From Pseudomonas asplenii (GTDB lineage Bacteria > Pseudomonadota > Gammaproteobacteria > Pseudomonadales > Pseudomonadaceae), in assembly GCF_001293465.1 (NCBI RefSeq), contig NZ_JSYZ01000054.1, positions 1 to 55,383 on the forward strand: a stretch of 55,383 nt of DNA, given 5' to 3'. The translations under genes were made by a program, and so were the position numbers. Below the pieces are notes generated by a model. The model did no database searches and was not told the origin of the DNA. It saw only the letters and a program-made list of their open reading frames with translations. Of the stretch, positions 14,824 to 23,642 are shown piece after piece; positions within the stretch are counted from its first letter, which is position 1, and each line of letters begins with the position of its first letter.

Positions 14824-15395
14824 TCGAAAGGAAGCGACGCGCCAAGAAATGCGAGAACCCAGCCTGCGGGGTTTCGTTCGTGCCGCAGCGTCTCGGACAG
14901 AAGGTCTGCAACTACACCTGCGGCCTGGCTATCAAGGAAGTGAACCAGGACAAGGCGCGCAAGTCCCTGGCCCAGGTTGAACGCAAGGCAATCAAGGTTC
15001 GCAAGGAAAAGCTGAAGTCTCGCGCCGACTACGTGCGTGAAGCCCAGGTGGTGTTCAACCAGTGGGTGCGCCTGCGCGACGCCGCGCTTCCGTGCATCAG
15101 TTGTGGCCGGTACCACGCCGGCAAGTATGACGCTGGCCACTACCGCACTGTCGGCGGTAATCCTGAGCTGCGGTTCGAGCCACTGAACTGCCACAAACAG
15201 TGCGTTCCCTGCAATCAGCACAAGTCCGGCGACATCGTGAACTACCGAATCAACCTGGTGCAGCGAATCGGCTCCGACCGCGTGGAGTGGCTGGAAGGGC
15301 CGCACAGCGCTCAGCACTACACAATCGACGAATTGAAGGCCATCAAGGCCGAGTACAAAGCAAAAATCAAGGAATTGGAAGGGGAGGCAGCATGA
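14820..15395 (+). CDS. ninG: NinG/Rap recombination protein
   Basis: A 191-residue protein with an N-terminal zinc motif (CENPACGVSFVPQRLGQKVC), a Lys-rich central helix and the NinG core LPCISCGRYHAGKYDAGHYR and FEPLNCHKQCVPCNQHKSG. NinG (Rap) is a structure-specific endonuclease that resolves recombination intermediates. It overlaps its neighbours by ATGA. Confidence 0.93.
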   Translation: MIERKRRAKKCENPACGVSFVPQRLGQKVCNYTCGLAIKEVNQDKARKSLAQVERKAIKVRKEKLKSRADYVREAQVVFNQWVRLRDAALPCISCGRYHAGKYDAGHYRTVGGNPELRFEPLNCHKQCVPCNQHKSGDIVNYRINLVQRIGSDRVEWLEGPHSAQHYTIDELKAIKAEYKAKIKELEGEAA

Positions 15396-16072
15396 ACTAC
15401 CACAACGTGATATCGGCGGTCGTGCGCGCCCTGGCGGCCGAGACGATCACCAGCGCCGGCGGGTGCGATTTCGAGCCGAAGGTGCAGGCCGCGAAGCTCA
15501 AGGGGGAAATCTCAGGGAAGGATGCCGCGCTGCTGGCCGACTGCATCGTGCACAAGCTATTGCATGCGCAGTTGAGCCCGCGCCACTGGAATGCTCTGGT
15601 CGCGAAGTACAGCACGCACCGCGGCCGGAAGATCGACTCCATCGGTCGACTGGTGTCTGCCGTGAAGAGCCCGGCGCCGCTTCGATTCACCCAGCAGGCC
15701 GTCCTGGCCTGGGCTGTACCGCAGCAGTCGAAGGGCATTCAGCGCAAGGCAGTCCAGGTAAAGGCGCCCGCGCACCGGGTGAGCGAGGAGGCGGGGCAGT
15801 GGGATTGGCGCAACGCAGCAGCCGACGCCAATGCGGCAAGGGCCAACAAACACTCCCAGGCGGTGGCCGAGGCGAAGCCCGGGGAAATGATCGTCTTGGT
15901 TGAATCGAACTACGACATGACAAACTGGGATTCGCAGGGCCTGACCGAGCGCACGTACCAACGCTGGAACAAGGCGATTAAGGATGCCCTGGAGTCGATA
16001 GTCGATGAGGCGCTGGTAGAGGCGCAGCACATGCTCGAGGCCGTTGGCGTGCTCACTGATGAGGCTGCATGA
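15392..16072 (+). CDS. Probable late-gene regulator (Q-position protein)
   Basis: A 226-residue protein that is last in the early operon, right before the late leader with its terminators. This is the place of the lambda Q antiterminator. Features are CDFEPKVQAAKLKGEISGKD, LSPRHWNALVAKYSTH and W-D-xx-GLTERTYQRW. Related Pseudomonas prophage genes occupy the same place. No family motif proves antitermination; the call is positional. Confidence 0.55.
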   Translation: MNYHNVISAVVRALAAETITSAGGCDFEPKVQAAKLKGEISGKDAALLADCIVHKLLHAQLSPRHWNALVAKYSTHRGRKIDSIGRLVSAVKSPAPLRFTQQAVLAWAVPQQSKGIQRKAVQVKAPAHRVSEEAGQWDWRNAAADANAARANKHSQAVAEAKPGEMIVLVESNYDMTNWDSQGLTERTYQRWNKAIKDALESIVDEALVEAQHMLEAVGVLTDEAA

Positions 16073-16158
16073 AAAAATTCGCAAAAGTGCTTGCGCTGCC
16101 ATGTCGCCATGTCGCATTATTTGTCCATCCTGTCATTCCTGCGCGTGTTGAGGAGTGA
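16069..16158 (+). CDS. 29-residue possible peptide
   Basis: A short frame coupled to the Q-position gene by ATGA overlap, spanning the tandem CATGTCGC repeat. It may be a real leader peptide or only an open stretch over regulatory DNA. Confidence 0.25.
   Translation: MKKFAKVLALPCRHVALFVHPVIPARVEE
16100..16115 (+). promoter_or_regulatory. Tandem CATGTCGC repeat at the late-region entry
   Basis: Two exact CATGTCGC copies in tandem between the Q-position gene and the late terminators. This is where a lambda-like Q-binding element or late promoter would be. The role is inference. Confidence 0.35.
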
Positions 16159-16165
16159 CGAAGAA

Positions 16166-16191
16166 AACCCGGTCGCCGAGCCGGGTTTTTT
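16166..16191 (+). terminator. Late-leader terminator 1
   Basis: AACCCGG and CCGGGTT arms followed by T-run, at the position of lambda tR'. It is expected to block late transcription until antitermination. Confidence 0.85.
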
Positions 16192-16209
16192 ATTGCCCGC
16201 AAAAACACA

Positions 16210-16240
16210 AAAGCCCCGACATCGATCGGGGCTTTCTTTT
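16210..16240 (+). terminator. Late-leader terminator 2
   Basis: AAGCCCCGA and TCGGGGCTT arms followed by TTCTTTT. It is a second strong terminator directly after the first, making a tandem barrier. Confidence 0.85.
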
Positions 16241-16253
16241 GGCGCGGGAAAAA

Positions 16254-16350
16254 TGAGGGCGACTCCGGAGGGTGCTGACACACCCCAGGGAGACGCCAGG
16301 TCGCAGAGTAGACCTGCAAGCCAGCCAAGGCCCTCACTGCTCGCGCGAGC
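16254..16350 (+). ncRNA. Structured leader RNA, three-way junction
   Basis: A 7-pair closing stem TGAGGGC (16254-16260) with GCCCTCA (16330-16336) encloses two hairpins: GGGTG/CACCC with loop CTGACA (16270-16285, itself inside CTCC/GGAG) and CAGGTC/GACCTG with loop GCAGAGTA (16297-16316). A palindromic hairpin GCTCGCGCGAGC follows (16339-16350). It sits between the late terminators and the com-like gene. Secondary structure is by eye. Confidence 0.6.
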
Positions 16351-16386
16351 GGGTCGGAGCCTAGCAGAATTCATAAGGCTTTGCAG

Positions 16387-16572
16387 ATGTTAAAAGATTG
16401 CAGATGCGGTAAGTGCAGAAGACTACTCGCCCGGGTGGGCGGGTTTACAGAGCTCCAGATCAAATGTTCCCGATGCGGGACGTTGAATCATGTGAAGGCC
16501 ACGAGCCTCGAGCGATCGCCTTTGAGCGACATGAAAGCGGAATCCTCCGCGAAACCTCATTCGACTCAATAG
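16387..16572 (+). CDS. com: Com-like zinc-finger protein
   Basis: A 61-residue protein with CRCGKCRRLLARVGGFTELQ then IKCSRCGTLNHVK, the Com zinc-finger pattern of phage Mu, where Com activates translation of the DNA-modification gene mom by binding its mRNA. The start at 16387 has AAGG eight bases upstream. No mom-like gene follows, so its RNA target here is unknown; the structured RNA just upstream is one candidate. Confidence 0.8.
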   Translation: MLKDCRCGKCRRLLARVGGFTELQIKCSRCGTLNHVKATSLERSPLSDMKAESSAKPHSTQ

Positions 16573-16580
16573 GTGAAAAT

Positions 16581-16919
16581 ATGACTGTACGTACACTGGG
16601 TAAACGCTTCAGAAATCCCCTGATCAATGGCAATGCAACCTTCATTGCGCCTCTGATCACCCCTCAGGAAAACGTGAACGGGATCATCCTCCGTTCGATT
16701 GTCGTCCAGAGCGGCACCGTGACCATCGGCCCCGGAGTTCCGGGTAACGGCACCGATCGATTCGATCGCAGCCACATGCGTATTCCAAACGGGATTACGC
16801 TCTATAACGACGTTATGGTTCCGGCTGGCATGGGCGTGTACCTGAACACGACTGCCAACTTCAACATTTCCGTGGAAATGTCTTGGGACGTGCTCAACGC
16901 TGACGGAACCGTTGCGTAA
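16581..16919 (+). CDS. Hypothetical beta-rich protein
   Basis: A 112-residue protein starting after AGGTG at 16571. It is beta-rich with Gly/Asn turns (TVTIGPGVPGNGTDRF) and looks like a small structural or head-decoration protein. It lies between com and the holin. Family not recognised. Confidence 0.65.
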   Translation: MTVRTLGKRFRNPLINGNATFIAPLITPQENVNGIILRSIVVQSGTVTIGPGVPGNGTDRFDRSHMRIPNGITLYNDVMVPAGMGVYLNTTANFNISVEMSWDVLNADGTVA

Positions 16920-17079
16920 CTCGCACCTAGTCTTCGCAATGACCAAGGTCCGGCTCTTGAGCTGGTCCATGTAACAAGCTGGGCTCTGCAAATGCAGGGC
17001 TTTTCATTCTCGGCCCCTTGCCGCACCTGTTGCCATGAATGGGTGCCCTTGGGGTCGTCCTATTTCTATGGAGAGACCA

Positions 17080-17403
17080 ATGGCAGAACCAACGAGCACT
17101 GCCGCCAGCGTGGTGCTGGTCAAATACGGCGTGGTCATGGCTGCTTTCATCGGCTCGATCCTATCCCTTGGGTTTCTGAAAGACTTGACCCGTGGACAGG
17201 CGGTGACCGCTGTAGCCACCGGCCTCGGTTTTTCGGTTTACCTGACGCAACCAGTCACTTCCTGGCTGGCTCCCAAGCTTGACCTTGCGGTGACCGATGA
17301 TTTGCTGTGCGGCGTGGCTTTCGTGCTCGGCCTCACAGCGATGAACATCATCCCGGCAATCAAGTCTGCGATGGGGGCGTTCGTTGCGACGCGAGGTGCC
17401 TAA
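17080..17403 (+). CDS. Phage holin
   Basis: A 107-residue protein with three predicted membrane helices (about 10-32, 46-64 and 72-92) and short charged ends, as in class I holins. Holins open the inner membrane for lysis timing. The start at 17080 follows GGAGAGA. The endolysin is 32 kb away at 49491, so the lysis genes are split. Confidence 0.75.
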   Translation: MAEPTSTAASVVLVKYGVVMAAFIGSILSLGFLKDLTRGQAVTAVATGLGFSVYLTQPVTSWLAPKLDLAVTDDLLCGVAFVLGLTAMNIIPAIKSAMGAFVATRGA

Positions 17404-17404
17404 T

Positions 17405-17668
17405 ATGAACAGTATCCTTGTGTCGGCGATGACCGCGCTGGACGCCTTTCTGTGCGTCCTCGTAGTTGTCGCTGCCTGTGAGTATCTGCGCAAGGTTCGC
17501 CCGGCCGATGAGCCGTTGCTCTGCATCGCATTCTACCTGGTAGCCATCGGCGCTTTCGGTGCGTTCATCACAGCTATCCAAGGTCACTGGGTCAACCCCT
17601 TCGGGGTGATGCTTCATGCCGGGGTGGTCCTCTACGCATGGGCTCGCCGCGGTTACGCCTTCAAGTAG
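17405..17668 (+). CDS. Small membrane protein, holin partner
   Basis: An 87-residue protein with three hydrophobic helices (ALDAFLCVLVVVAACEYL, LLCIAFYLVAIGAFGAF and FGVMLHAGVVLYAW). It directly follows the holin gene and may be a second holin or antiholin. Confidence 0.7.
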   Translation: MNSILVSAMTALDAFLCVLVVVAACEYLRKVRPADEPLLCIAFYLVAIGAFGAFITAIQGHWVNPFGVMLHAGVVLYAWARRGYAFK

Positions 17669-17741
17669 TTGCACCACGTTTTCGAATGCGGCAGTTTGTG
17701 GTGCGCTCATAAGTGATCTCAAGGGCTTTTATGCGCAATGA

Positions 17742-18080
17742 TCAATCTTGATCTTGGCGCTCAGTCACGACTTTGGGTTTCACCGGAAACCGGAGCCAGT
17801 CACCCTCCTGAACTGGGACGTTGAAGTTACTTTTCACTTCAAACGTTTGGTCTAGACGTTGGCAGGTGAGCTGAATGGTATGAGCGGTTTGCCAGCCGGG
17901 GAACGGTTTGCTTTCAAGGCAAAGCCAGCCTGTATGCATGATTTGATTCACGTTGTTTTCTCTGCCTACCCCAACATATAGAGAACGATCCCCTGGTTTG
18001 AATTCGGAAGCGATGCCTTGAAGTATTACAGGCTGCTCATATTGGGTGTGAACCACAACGTCGGCGTTTATGAATCTCAT
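17742..18080 (-). CDS. Hypothetical protein, moron in the late operon
   Basis: A 112-residue beta-rich protein on the minus strand, starting at 18080 after AAGGAG. Being against the late operon, it should have its own promoter and may be expressed in the lysogen. It contains VVHTQYEQPVILQGIASEFK. Family not recognised. Confidence 0.6.
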   Translation of the reverse strand: MRFINADVVVHTQYEQPVILQGIASEFKPGDRSLYVGVGRENNVNQIMHTGWLCLESKPFPGWQTAHTIQLTCQRLDQTFEVKSNFNVPVQEGDWLRFPVKPKVVTERQDQD

Positions 18081-18147
18081 GCGGCACTCCTTGCGTTGGT
18101 TGATCCACACCAATACCGCCGGTGAGCCACTATTTCAAGGGGGGAGT

Positions 18148-18756
18148 ATGGCAAGGCCCATGCCTCCGGTGGACCTGCTCGATCAAATGCTCACTGTGTT
18201 GCGTCCTGCTCCCGAAGTATGGGGATGGCTCCGAGCCGAGATACTCGCCGACACTGGCAGTATCCATAACGAGGACCATGCCCACCTGATTGATGCCGAC
18301 ATCCAGGTGATGTGGGCATCGTCCTGTTTCGAGAAGCAGGGCAGAACCGTCCTGGGCCAGGCCGAGCAAGTGGCATTCCGTGCTGGAGGTTGGCAGAAGG
18401 CCAGGATGGAGCAGCAGATGCGTGAGTGGTTCGGCGAGGTGCCGGCCTTCATCATCACCCTGGCTGCCGACTACTGTGCCCAGTGCTCCGACGCAGAGTT
18501 CTGCGCCCTTGTAGAGCACGAGCTTTACCACCTGGCGCACGCCACCGACAAGTACGGTCAGCCAGCATTCACCCAGGACGGCGCCCCGAAGATCAAGCTT
18601 CGTGGTCACGACGTCGAAGAGTTCGTCGGCGTGGTTCGTCGCTACGGTGCGAGCAACGACGTGCAGCGGCTCATCAACGCTGCGAGCCGGCCGCCAGAGG
18701 TGGCCAACATCAACATTTCGAGGGCCTGCGGAACCTGTCTGCTCAAGTTGGCCTGA
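18148..18756 (+). CDS. Putative phage metallopeptidase
   Basis: A 202-residue protein with the zinc-protease motif HELYH (124-128) followed by HATDKYG, and an N-terminal winged-helix-like region. It matches the small phage metallopeptidase family found just before terminase genes in Pseudomonas siphoviruses. The start at 18148 follows GGGGGGAG. Substrate unknown. Confidence 0.8.
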   Translation: MARPMPPVDLLDQMLTVLRPAPEVWGWLRAEILADTGSIHNEDHAHLIDADIQVMWASSCFEKQGRTVLGQAEQVAFRAGGWQKARMEQQMREWFGEVPAFIITLAADYCAQCSDAEFCALVEHELYHLAHATDKYGQPAFTQDGAPKIKLRGHDVEEFVGVVRRYGASNDVQRLINAASRPPEVANINISRACGTCLLKLA

Positions 18757-18787
18757 TCTGAGACAGGCATGAGACGGAACCCAATCT

Positions 18788-19249
18788 ATGGCAGCCCTGA
18801 AAAGCGATGTGAAAGCCTTCATCGTTCAGGCTTTGGCGTGCTTTGACACGCCCACTCAAGTATCACAAGCCGTAAAGCAAGAATTTGATATCGACGTGAC
18901 CCGCCAGCAGGTTGAGCAGCACGACCCAACCAAGCGCGCGGGTGTGAACCTGGCGGCCAAGTGGCGAACCCTGTTCGAGGACACCCGCAAGCGGTTTCGT
19001 GAAGAAACGGCAGACATCCCGATCGCCAATCGCGCGTTCCGTTTGAGGGCCATGAGCCGTTTCGTGGAAAAGGCCGAGTCGATGAAAAACATCGGCCTGG
19101 CCATGCAGATCCTCGAGCAGGCCGCCAAGGAGTGCGGCGACATCTACGTCAACCGGCAACCGAAGGTAGAAGAATCCCCCGACAACCTGGTGCCAAATCG
19201 CGTTCAGGTCGATGTGATCGATGCGAGGAAGCCAGATGCCGAGCCTTAA
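18788..19249 (+). CDS. terS: Terminase small subunit (DUF2280)
   Basis: A 153-residue protein of the DUF2280 family: LKSDVKAFIVQALACFDTPT with an HTH (VSQAVKQEFDIDVTRQQVEQ) and a helical oligomerisation region. The small subunit recognises packaging DNA and feeds the large subunit encoded next, whose start it overlaps. Confidence 0.85.
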   Translation: MAALKSDVKAFIVQALACFDTPTQVSQAVKQEFDIDVTRQQVEQHDPTKRAGVNLAAKWRTLFEDTRKRFREETADIPIANRAFRLRAMSRFVEKAESMKNIGLAMQILEQAAKECGDIYVNRQPKVEESPDNLVPNRVQVDVIDARKPDAEP

Positions 19250-20534
19250 CCGACCGCAGGCAGAGTTCCTGACCTTGCCGCACAAGTTTCGCGGTTTCGT
19301 TGCTGGGTTCGGCAGTGGCAAGACCTGGGTGGGTTGTGCGGCACTGTGTAAGCACGTCTGGGAGTGGCCCAGGGTCAACGCTGGCTACTTTGCTCCAACC
19401 TATCCGCAGATCCGGGACATCTTCTTCCCGACTATCGAGGAGGTTGCGTTCGACTGGGGGCTGAAGGTCAAGACGAAGGAGAGCGACAAGGAGGTCGAGT
19501 TCTACAGCGGTCGCCAGTACCGCAGCACAATCATCTGCCGTTCGATGGAGAAGCCGCAGACCATCGTCGGCTTCAAGATTGGTCACGCCCTAGTCGACGA
19601 GCTGGACGTACTGGCCGCGACCAAGGCGCAGCAGGCCTGGCGCAAGATCATCGCCAGGATGCGCTACAACATCCCCGGGCTGAAGAACGGCGTTGATGTG
19701 ACAACCACCCCGGAGGGGTTCAAGTTCGTCTACACGCAGTTCGTGAAGCAGCTACGCGACAAGCCAGCACTGAATGACCTGTATGGGCTCGTGCAGGCCA
19801 GCACCTTCGACAACGAGCTGAACCTGCCAGATGACTACATCGCATCGCTGATGGAGTCCTACCCGCCGCAGTTGATCCAGGCGTACCTGCGCGGCCAGTT
19901 CGTCAACCTGACCTCCGGCACGATCTACACGGCCTATGACCGCAAGCTGAACGGATGTTTCGACACCGTGCAGCCGGGCGAGCCGCTGTTCATCGGTATG
20001 GACTTCAACGTGGGTCGCATGGCGGCGATCACCCACGTTAAGCGTGACCAGGGAATGCCCAGGGCGGTAGATGAGCTCATCGATGGCTACGACACGCCGG
20101 ACATGATCAGGCGCATCAAAGAGCGCTACTGGCAGCACGACGGGAACGACTTCAAGAAGACCTGCGAGATACGGATTTACCCGGATGCTTCAGGCGATTC
20201 GCGAAAATCCGTCAATGCCAGCGTCACCGATCTGGCCATGCTTCGGCAGGCCGGCTTCCAAGTGATCGCTCCAGCATCAAACCCGCCGGTGAAAGACCGG
20301 ATCAACGCTATGAACGCAGCGTTCTGCAACGCACAAGGCGAGCGACGCTACCTTGTGAACCCATTCACCTGTCCTACCTATGCCGACGGCCTGGAGCAGC
20401 AGGTGTGGGCCCCGAACGGGGAGCCTGACAAGACCGCAGGTATCGATCACGCGAACGATGCTGGCGGCTACTTCATCCACCGCGAGTACCCGATCGTTAA
20501 GCGGACTGCTTTCACCAACTCCTTGAGAATGTGA
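19236..20534 (+). CDS. terL: Terminase large subunit
   Basis: A 432-residue packaging motor. Walker A GFGSGKT (24-30), Walker B ALVDEL (118-123), and the C-terminal nuclease acidic motif IGMDFNVG are present. The start at 19236 has GAGGAAG upstream and overlaps terS by 14 bases. It cleaves and translocates concatemeric DNA into the prohead. Confidence 0.95.
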   Translation: MPSLNRPQAEFLTLPHKFRGFVAGFGSGKTWVGCAALCKHVWEWPRVNAGYFAPTYPQIRDIFFPTIEEVAFDWGLKVKTKESDKEVEFYSGRQYRSTIICRSMEKPQTIVGFKIGHALVDELDVLAATKAQQAWRKIIARMRYNIPGLKNGVDVTTTPEGFKFVYTQFVKQLRDKPALNDLYGLVQASTFDNELNLPDDYIASLMESYPPQLIQAYLRGQFVNLTSGTIYTAYDRKLNGCFDTVQPGEPLFIGMDFNVGRMAAITHVKRDQGMPRAVDELIDGYDTPDMIRRIKERYWQHDGNDFKKTCEIRIYPDASGDSRKSVNASVTDLAMLRQAGFQVIAPASNPPVKDRINAMNAAFCNAQGERRYLVNPFTCPTYADGLEQQVWAPNGEPDKTAGIDHANDAGGYFIHREYPIVKRTAFTNSLRM

Positions 20535-20539
20535 CCTCC

Positions 20540-21934
20540 ATGAGCAATGACCCAAGCAAAACGCTACCGGCAGTAGACGCCATGCGCGAAGACTGGGCTC
20601 TTGTTGATGCGCTGATGGGCGGAACCAAGGCAATGCAGGCTGCAGGCAAGCGCTATTTGCCGAAGTGGCCAAAGGAAGATGACGACGCCTACAGGGAGCG
20701 CCTGTCGCTGTCCACGCTGCTCCCGGCATTCAGCGAGACGGTCCAGAACATGAAGGGCAGGGTGTTCGCCGAGAACATTGTTCTTGGTGAGGATGTGCCT
20801 GAATCGATCAAGGCCTATGCGCAGAACTTCGATCGGCAAGGCAATAACCTGCAGGTCTGGGCTCAGCAATTGTTCACTGTCGGGCTGTCCCATGGCCTTT
20901 GCCACGTGCTGGTTGATTACCCGAAGACGAAAGACGAGCAAGGTAACTCTGTTGTGCGTACCGCGGCGGACGAGAAAGCCGCCGGCGTTCGCCCATACGC
21001 AGTGATGATCCACCCTCAGCAGGTCATTGGGTGGCTCAGCGAAGAGAAGGGGGGAGAGTGCTCGTTATCTCAGTTCTGGTACGCGGAAGCCGTCGAGGAA
21101 CGCGCTGGTGATTTCGGTGTGGCTATCATTCCGCAGATCAGGGTGTTAGTCCCTGGTGGCTGGAGGGTGTACCGCAAGATCGAGGACGCCAGCGGCAAGA
21201 AGGAGTGGACCAAGGTTGATGAGGGTGCGAACACGCTCTCTGTCATCCCGTTGGCTACCTTCTACACCAAGCGTACGGGCTTCATGACCGCAACGCCGCC
21301 GCTATTGGAGCTGGCACACCTCAACAAGAAGCACTGGCAGTCCCAAAGTGATCAGGACAACATCCTTCACGTCGCTCGGGTACCTATGCTGATGATCTCT
21401 GGTATCGACGACGATGCTTTCGAGCTCAAGGTCGGGACTAGTTCAGCGACCAAGCTGCCCACTGGTGGCGATATGAAGTGGGTCGAGCATACGGGGGCTG
21501 CCATCGAGGCCGGGCGCAAGTCGTTGGAGGACCTTGAAGACCAGATGCGTATCGCCGGCGCCAAGCTGCTCCAGAAGGACAAGCAGACCACCAAGACTGC
21601 GACCCAGGCTGAGGAAGAGGCTGCCCAAGAGATGAGTCCGCTGCAAACCATGGCCGGGCAGCTTGAGGACACGCTTGATCAGGTGCTGCAGTTCTTTGCG
21701 CTCTGGAAAGGGGAGAAGGAAGGCGGCCACGTGAAGGTGAATGGCAACTTCGACGTGGACTTCGCGCCGGAAACCACTCTTCCACTGCTGCTCAACATGG
21801 CAACCCAGGGTCGGCTCTCTGACGAAACTCTGTTCAATGAGTATAAGCGCCGCGGCGTGGTCTCGGATGACATTGAGTGGGAAGTCGAGAAGCAGAAGAT
21901 TGCCGACCAGGGGCCAGCACTCGGGGCTCTCTAA
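20540..21934 (+). CDS. Portal protein (DUF4055)
   Basis: A 464-residue portal of the DUF4055 family: an N-terminal helical part with LLPAFSETVQNMKGRVF, a central FYTKRTGFMTATPPLLELAHLN and the crown helix KTATQAEEEAAQEMSPLQTM. It forms the dodecameric DNA gate. The start may be ATG 20540 or GTG 20531, which overlaps the terL stop; neither has a strong ribosome site. Confidence 0.9.
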   Translation: MSNDPSKTLPAVDAMREDWALVDALMGGTKAMQAAGKRYLPKWPKEDDDAYRERLSLSTLLPAFSETVQNMKGRVFAENIVLGEDVPESIKAYAQNFDRQGNNLQVWAQQLFTVGLSHGLCHVLVDYPKTKDEQGNSVVRTAADEKAAGVRPYAVMIHPQQVIGWLSEEKGGECSLSQFWYAEAVEERAGDFGVAIIPQIRVLVPGGWRVYRKIEDASGKKEWTKVDEGANTLSVIPLATFYTKRTGFMTATPPLLELAHLNKKHWQSQSDQDNILHVARVPMLMISGIDDDAFELKVGTSSATKLPTGGDMKWVEHTGAAIEAGRKSLEDLEDQMRIAGAKLLQKDKQTTKTATQAEEEAAQEMSPLQTMAGQLEDTLDQVLQFFALWKGEKEGGHVKVNGNFDVDFAPETTLPLLLNMATQGRLSDETLFNEYKRRGVVSDDIEWEVEKQKIADQGPALGAL

Positions 21935-23047
21935 ATGGCGACGGTCAACGAGATTCTTCAGGACGAGCATATCGCCCATGCGGTATCGCTGGAGCGTTAT
22001 AAGCTTGGCGTGGTGCGGCGCATCATCGCTCAGTTGAATCGGTCGGATGCCAGCCTATCGGCAGCACTGACCGAGGCCCTGGAGCGGATGCCTGCTGAAT
22101 TGTTCACTGTTGAGCGCCTGGAGCTGCTGCTTGACGAGGTGAGGGCGGTTAACGCACAGGCCTATGACCAGGTGTTTAAGGCGCTCAATGCTGACCTGCA
22201 GGAGCTTGCGGGCTACGAGGCCAACTGGCAGCAGACATTGTTTCAGCATGCGCTGCCGGAGCCCGTACTTGTGCGCTTTCCGCTGGTGAGCATCGGCTCT
22301 GAACAGGCCTATGCAGCCGCAATGTCTCGGCCGTTCCAGGGGCGTCTGTTGCGTGATTGGGGCAAGCAGGTAGGCGCTGAGCGCATGGTCAAGATTCGCA
22401 ACGCAATCCGATCCGGCTACCTTGAGGGTAGAACCACCGATCAGATCATCCGTAGCATTCGCGGCACCAGGGCGGCCGGCTATGCCGACGGTTTCCTTGA
22501 GCGGCCTCGTAAAGACCTGGCAGCGGTTGTACAGACGGCCGTGAGCCACACTGCGGCGACGGCGCGTGAACAGTTCGCTGTGGCAAACAGTGAGATCCTG
22601 AAGGCCGAGGATTGGCTCAGCACCCTAGACACGAAGACCTCGACCGACTGCATCATCCGGGACAAGCTTTCGTATGAGGTGGGTACGCATAAGCCGATAG
22701 GGCACAAGGTTCCGTGGCTGCAAGGCCCAGGACGGATTCACTTCTGCTGCCGCAGCACTTCGACGCCGCGAACCAAGTCATGGCGAGAGCTCGGTATTCC
22801 GGTTGACGAGATGACGCCAAGTCAACGAGCGAGCATGGACGGTCAGGTGCCGGGAGATACCACATACACAACCTGGCTTGAGCGACAGTCGGATGCGCGC
22901 AAGGCCCAGGTGCTTGGGCCAATGCGGTACCAGCTCTACAAGGACGGCAAGAACCTTGAGGATTTTTACTCCCCTACGGGTGAATGGCTGACCTTGGAGC
23001 AGATCAAGCAGCAGGACTCCCAGGCATTCGCTAAGATGGGCTCATGA
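21935..23047 (+). CDS. Minor head protein (Mu gpF / SPP1 gp7-like)
   Basis: A 370-residue protein. The C-terminal half has the minor-head signature VVQTAVSHTAATAREQFAVAN, then DTKTSTDCI and GRIHFCCRSTSTP. These proteins bind the portal and are ejected or packaged with the head. It starts directly at the portal stop. Confidence 0.9.
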   Translation: MATVNEILQDEHIAHAVSLERYKLGVVRRIIAQLNRSDASLSAALTEALERMPAELFTVERLELLLDEVRAVNAQAYDQVFKALNADLQELAGYEANWQQTLFQHALPEPVLVRFPLVSIGSEQAYAAAMSRPFQGRLLRDWGKQVGAERMVKIRNAIRSGYLEGRTTDQIIRSIRGTRAAGYADGFLERPRKDLAAVVQTAVSHTAATAREQFAVANSEILKAEDWLSTLDTKTSTDCIIRDKLSYEVGTHKPIGHKVPWLQGPGRIHFCCRSTSTPRTKSWRELGIPVDEMTPSQRASMDGQVPGDTTYTTWLERQSDARKAQVLGPMRYQLYKDGKNLEDFYSPTGEWLTLEQIKQQDSQAFAKMGS

Positions 23048-23063
23048 CCAAGGAGGATTTGCC

Positions 23064-23303
23064 GTGGAAGTCTTGTTGATCGGTGGTACCAATGGTCGGA
23101 GGTGGGTAAACATTTCCGATGGCGACACTTTTATTGACGCACCAAAGCTAAGGACTGGGTTCCAGACAGCGGTAGGCGGCGATCTGGGGAGCGAACGCTA
23201 TGTGCGCCAGGAAGTAGCTGGTGCAAACGGCAAGACGAGGTCTTTTTTCGTCATTGAGGGCGGTGACGTCATTGATCTCCTTTTTGAGTTTTATCGTGGC
23301 TGA
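23064..23303 (+). CDS. Hypothetical protein (GTG start)
   Basis: A 79-residue protein beginning at GTG after a strong AAGGAGGA. Beta-rich, with FVIEGGDVIDLLFEFY at the C-terminus. Function unknown. Confidence 0.6.
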   Translation: MEVLLIGGTNGRRWVNISDGDTFIDAPKLRTGFQTAVGGDLGSERYVRQEVAGANGKTRSFFVIEGGDVIDLLFEFYRG

Positions 23304-23544
23304 TAAGCCGCGCTTCCATGTGATCCAAGGATCTCCAGCTCCCGATAATTCGGTTGAGCAGGTGCGCAAGCGTGTGCGTGCGATGCCCAAGCCTGCTTAT
23401 ATGGTCCAATGCCACCGGTGCGGCGGGCGCGAGTTCATCGAGACGAAAATCGGCATGCTGATGAAGAATGGCAAACTGACTGGTGGGACAAAGCAACTGC
23501 TCTGCGTTGGCTGCCTGCTTCAAGGGGAGCGGGTGGTGCTTTGA
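23296..23544 (+). CDS. Zinc-ribbon phage protein (GTG start)
   Basis: An 82-residue protein with MVQCHRCGGREFIETKIG and LLCVGCL, a CxxC/CxxC ribbon. The GTG start overlaps the previous stop. Such ribbon proteins are common in Pseudomonas phage head operons; role unknown. Confidence 0.7.
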   Translation: MADKPRFHVIQGSPAPDNSVEQVRKRVRAMPKPAYMVQCHRCGGREFIETKIGMLMKNGKLTGGTKQLLCVGCLLQGERVVL

Positions 23545-23642
23545 CCTTTCACGGCTATGAACGATTCGTCGAATGGACGGTGCATTCAGCATGGGGGCAA
23601 TGATATACAGAGGCTCCTAAAACTGTTTCAGAGGATGTTCAA

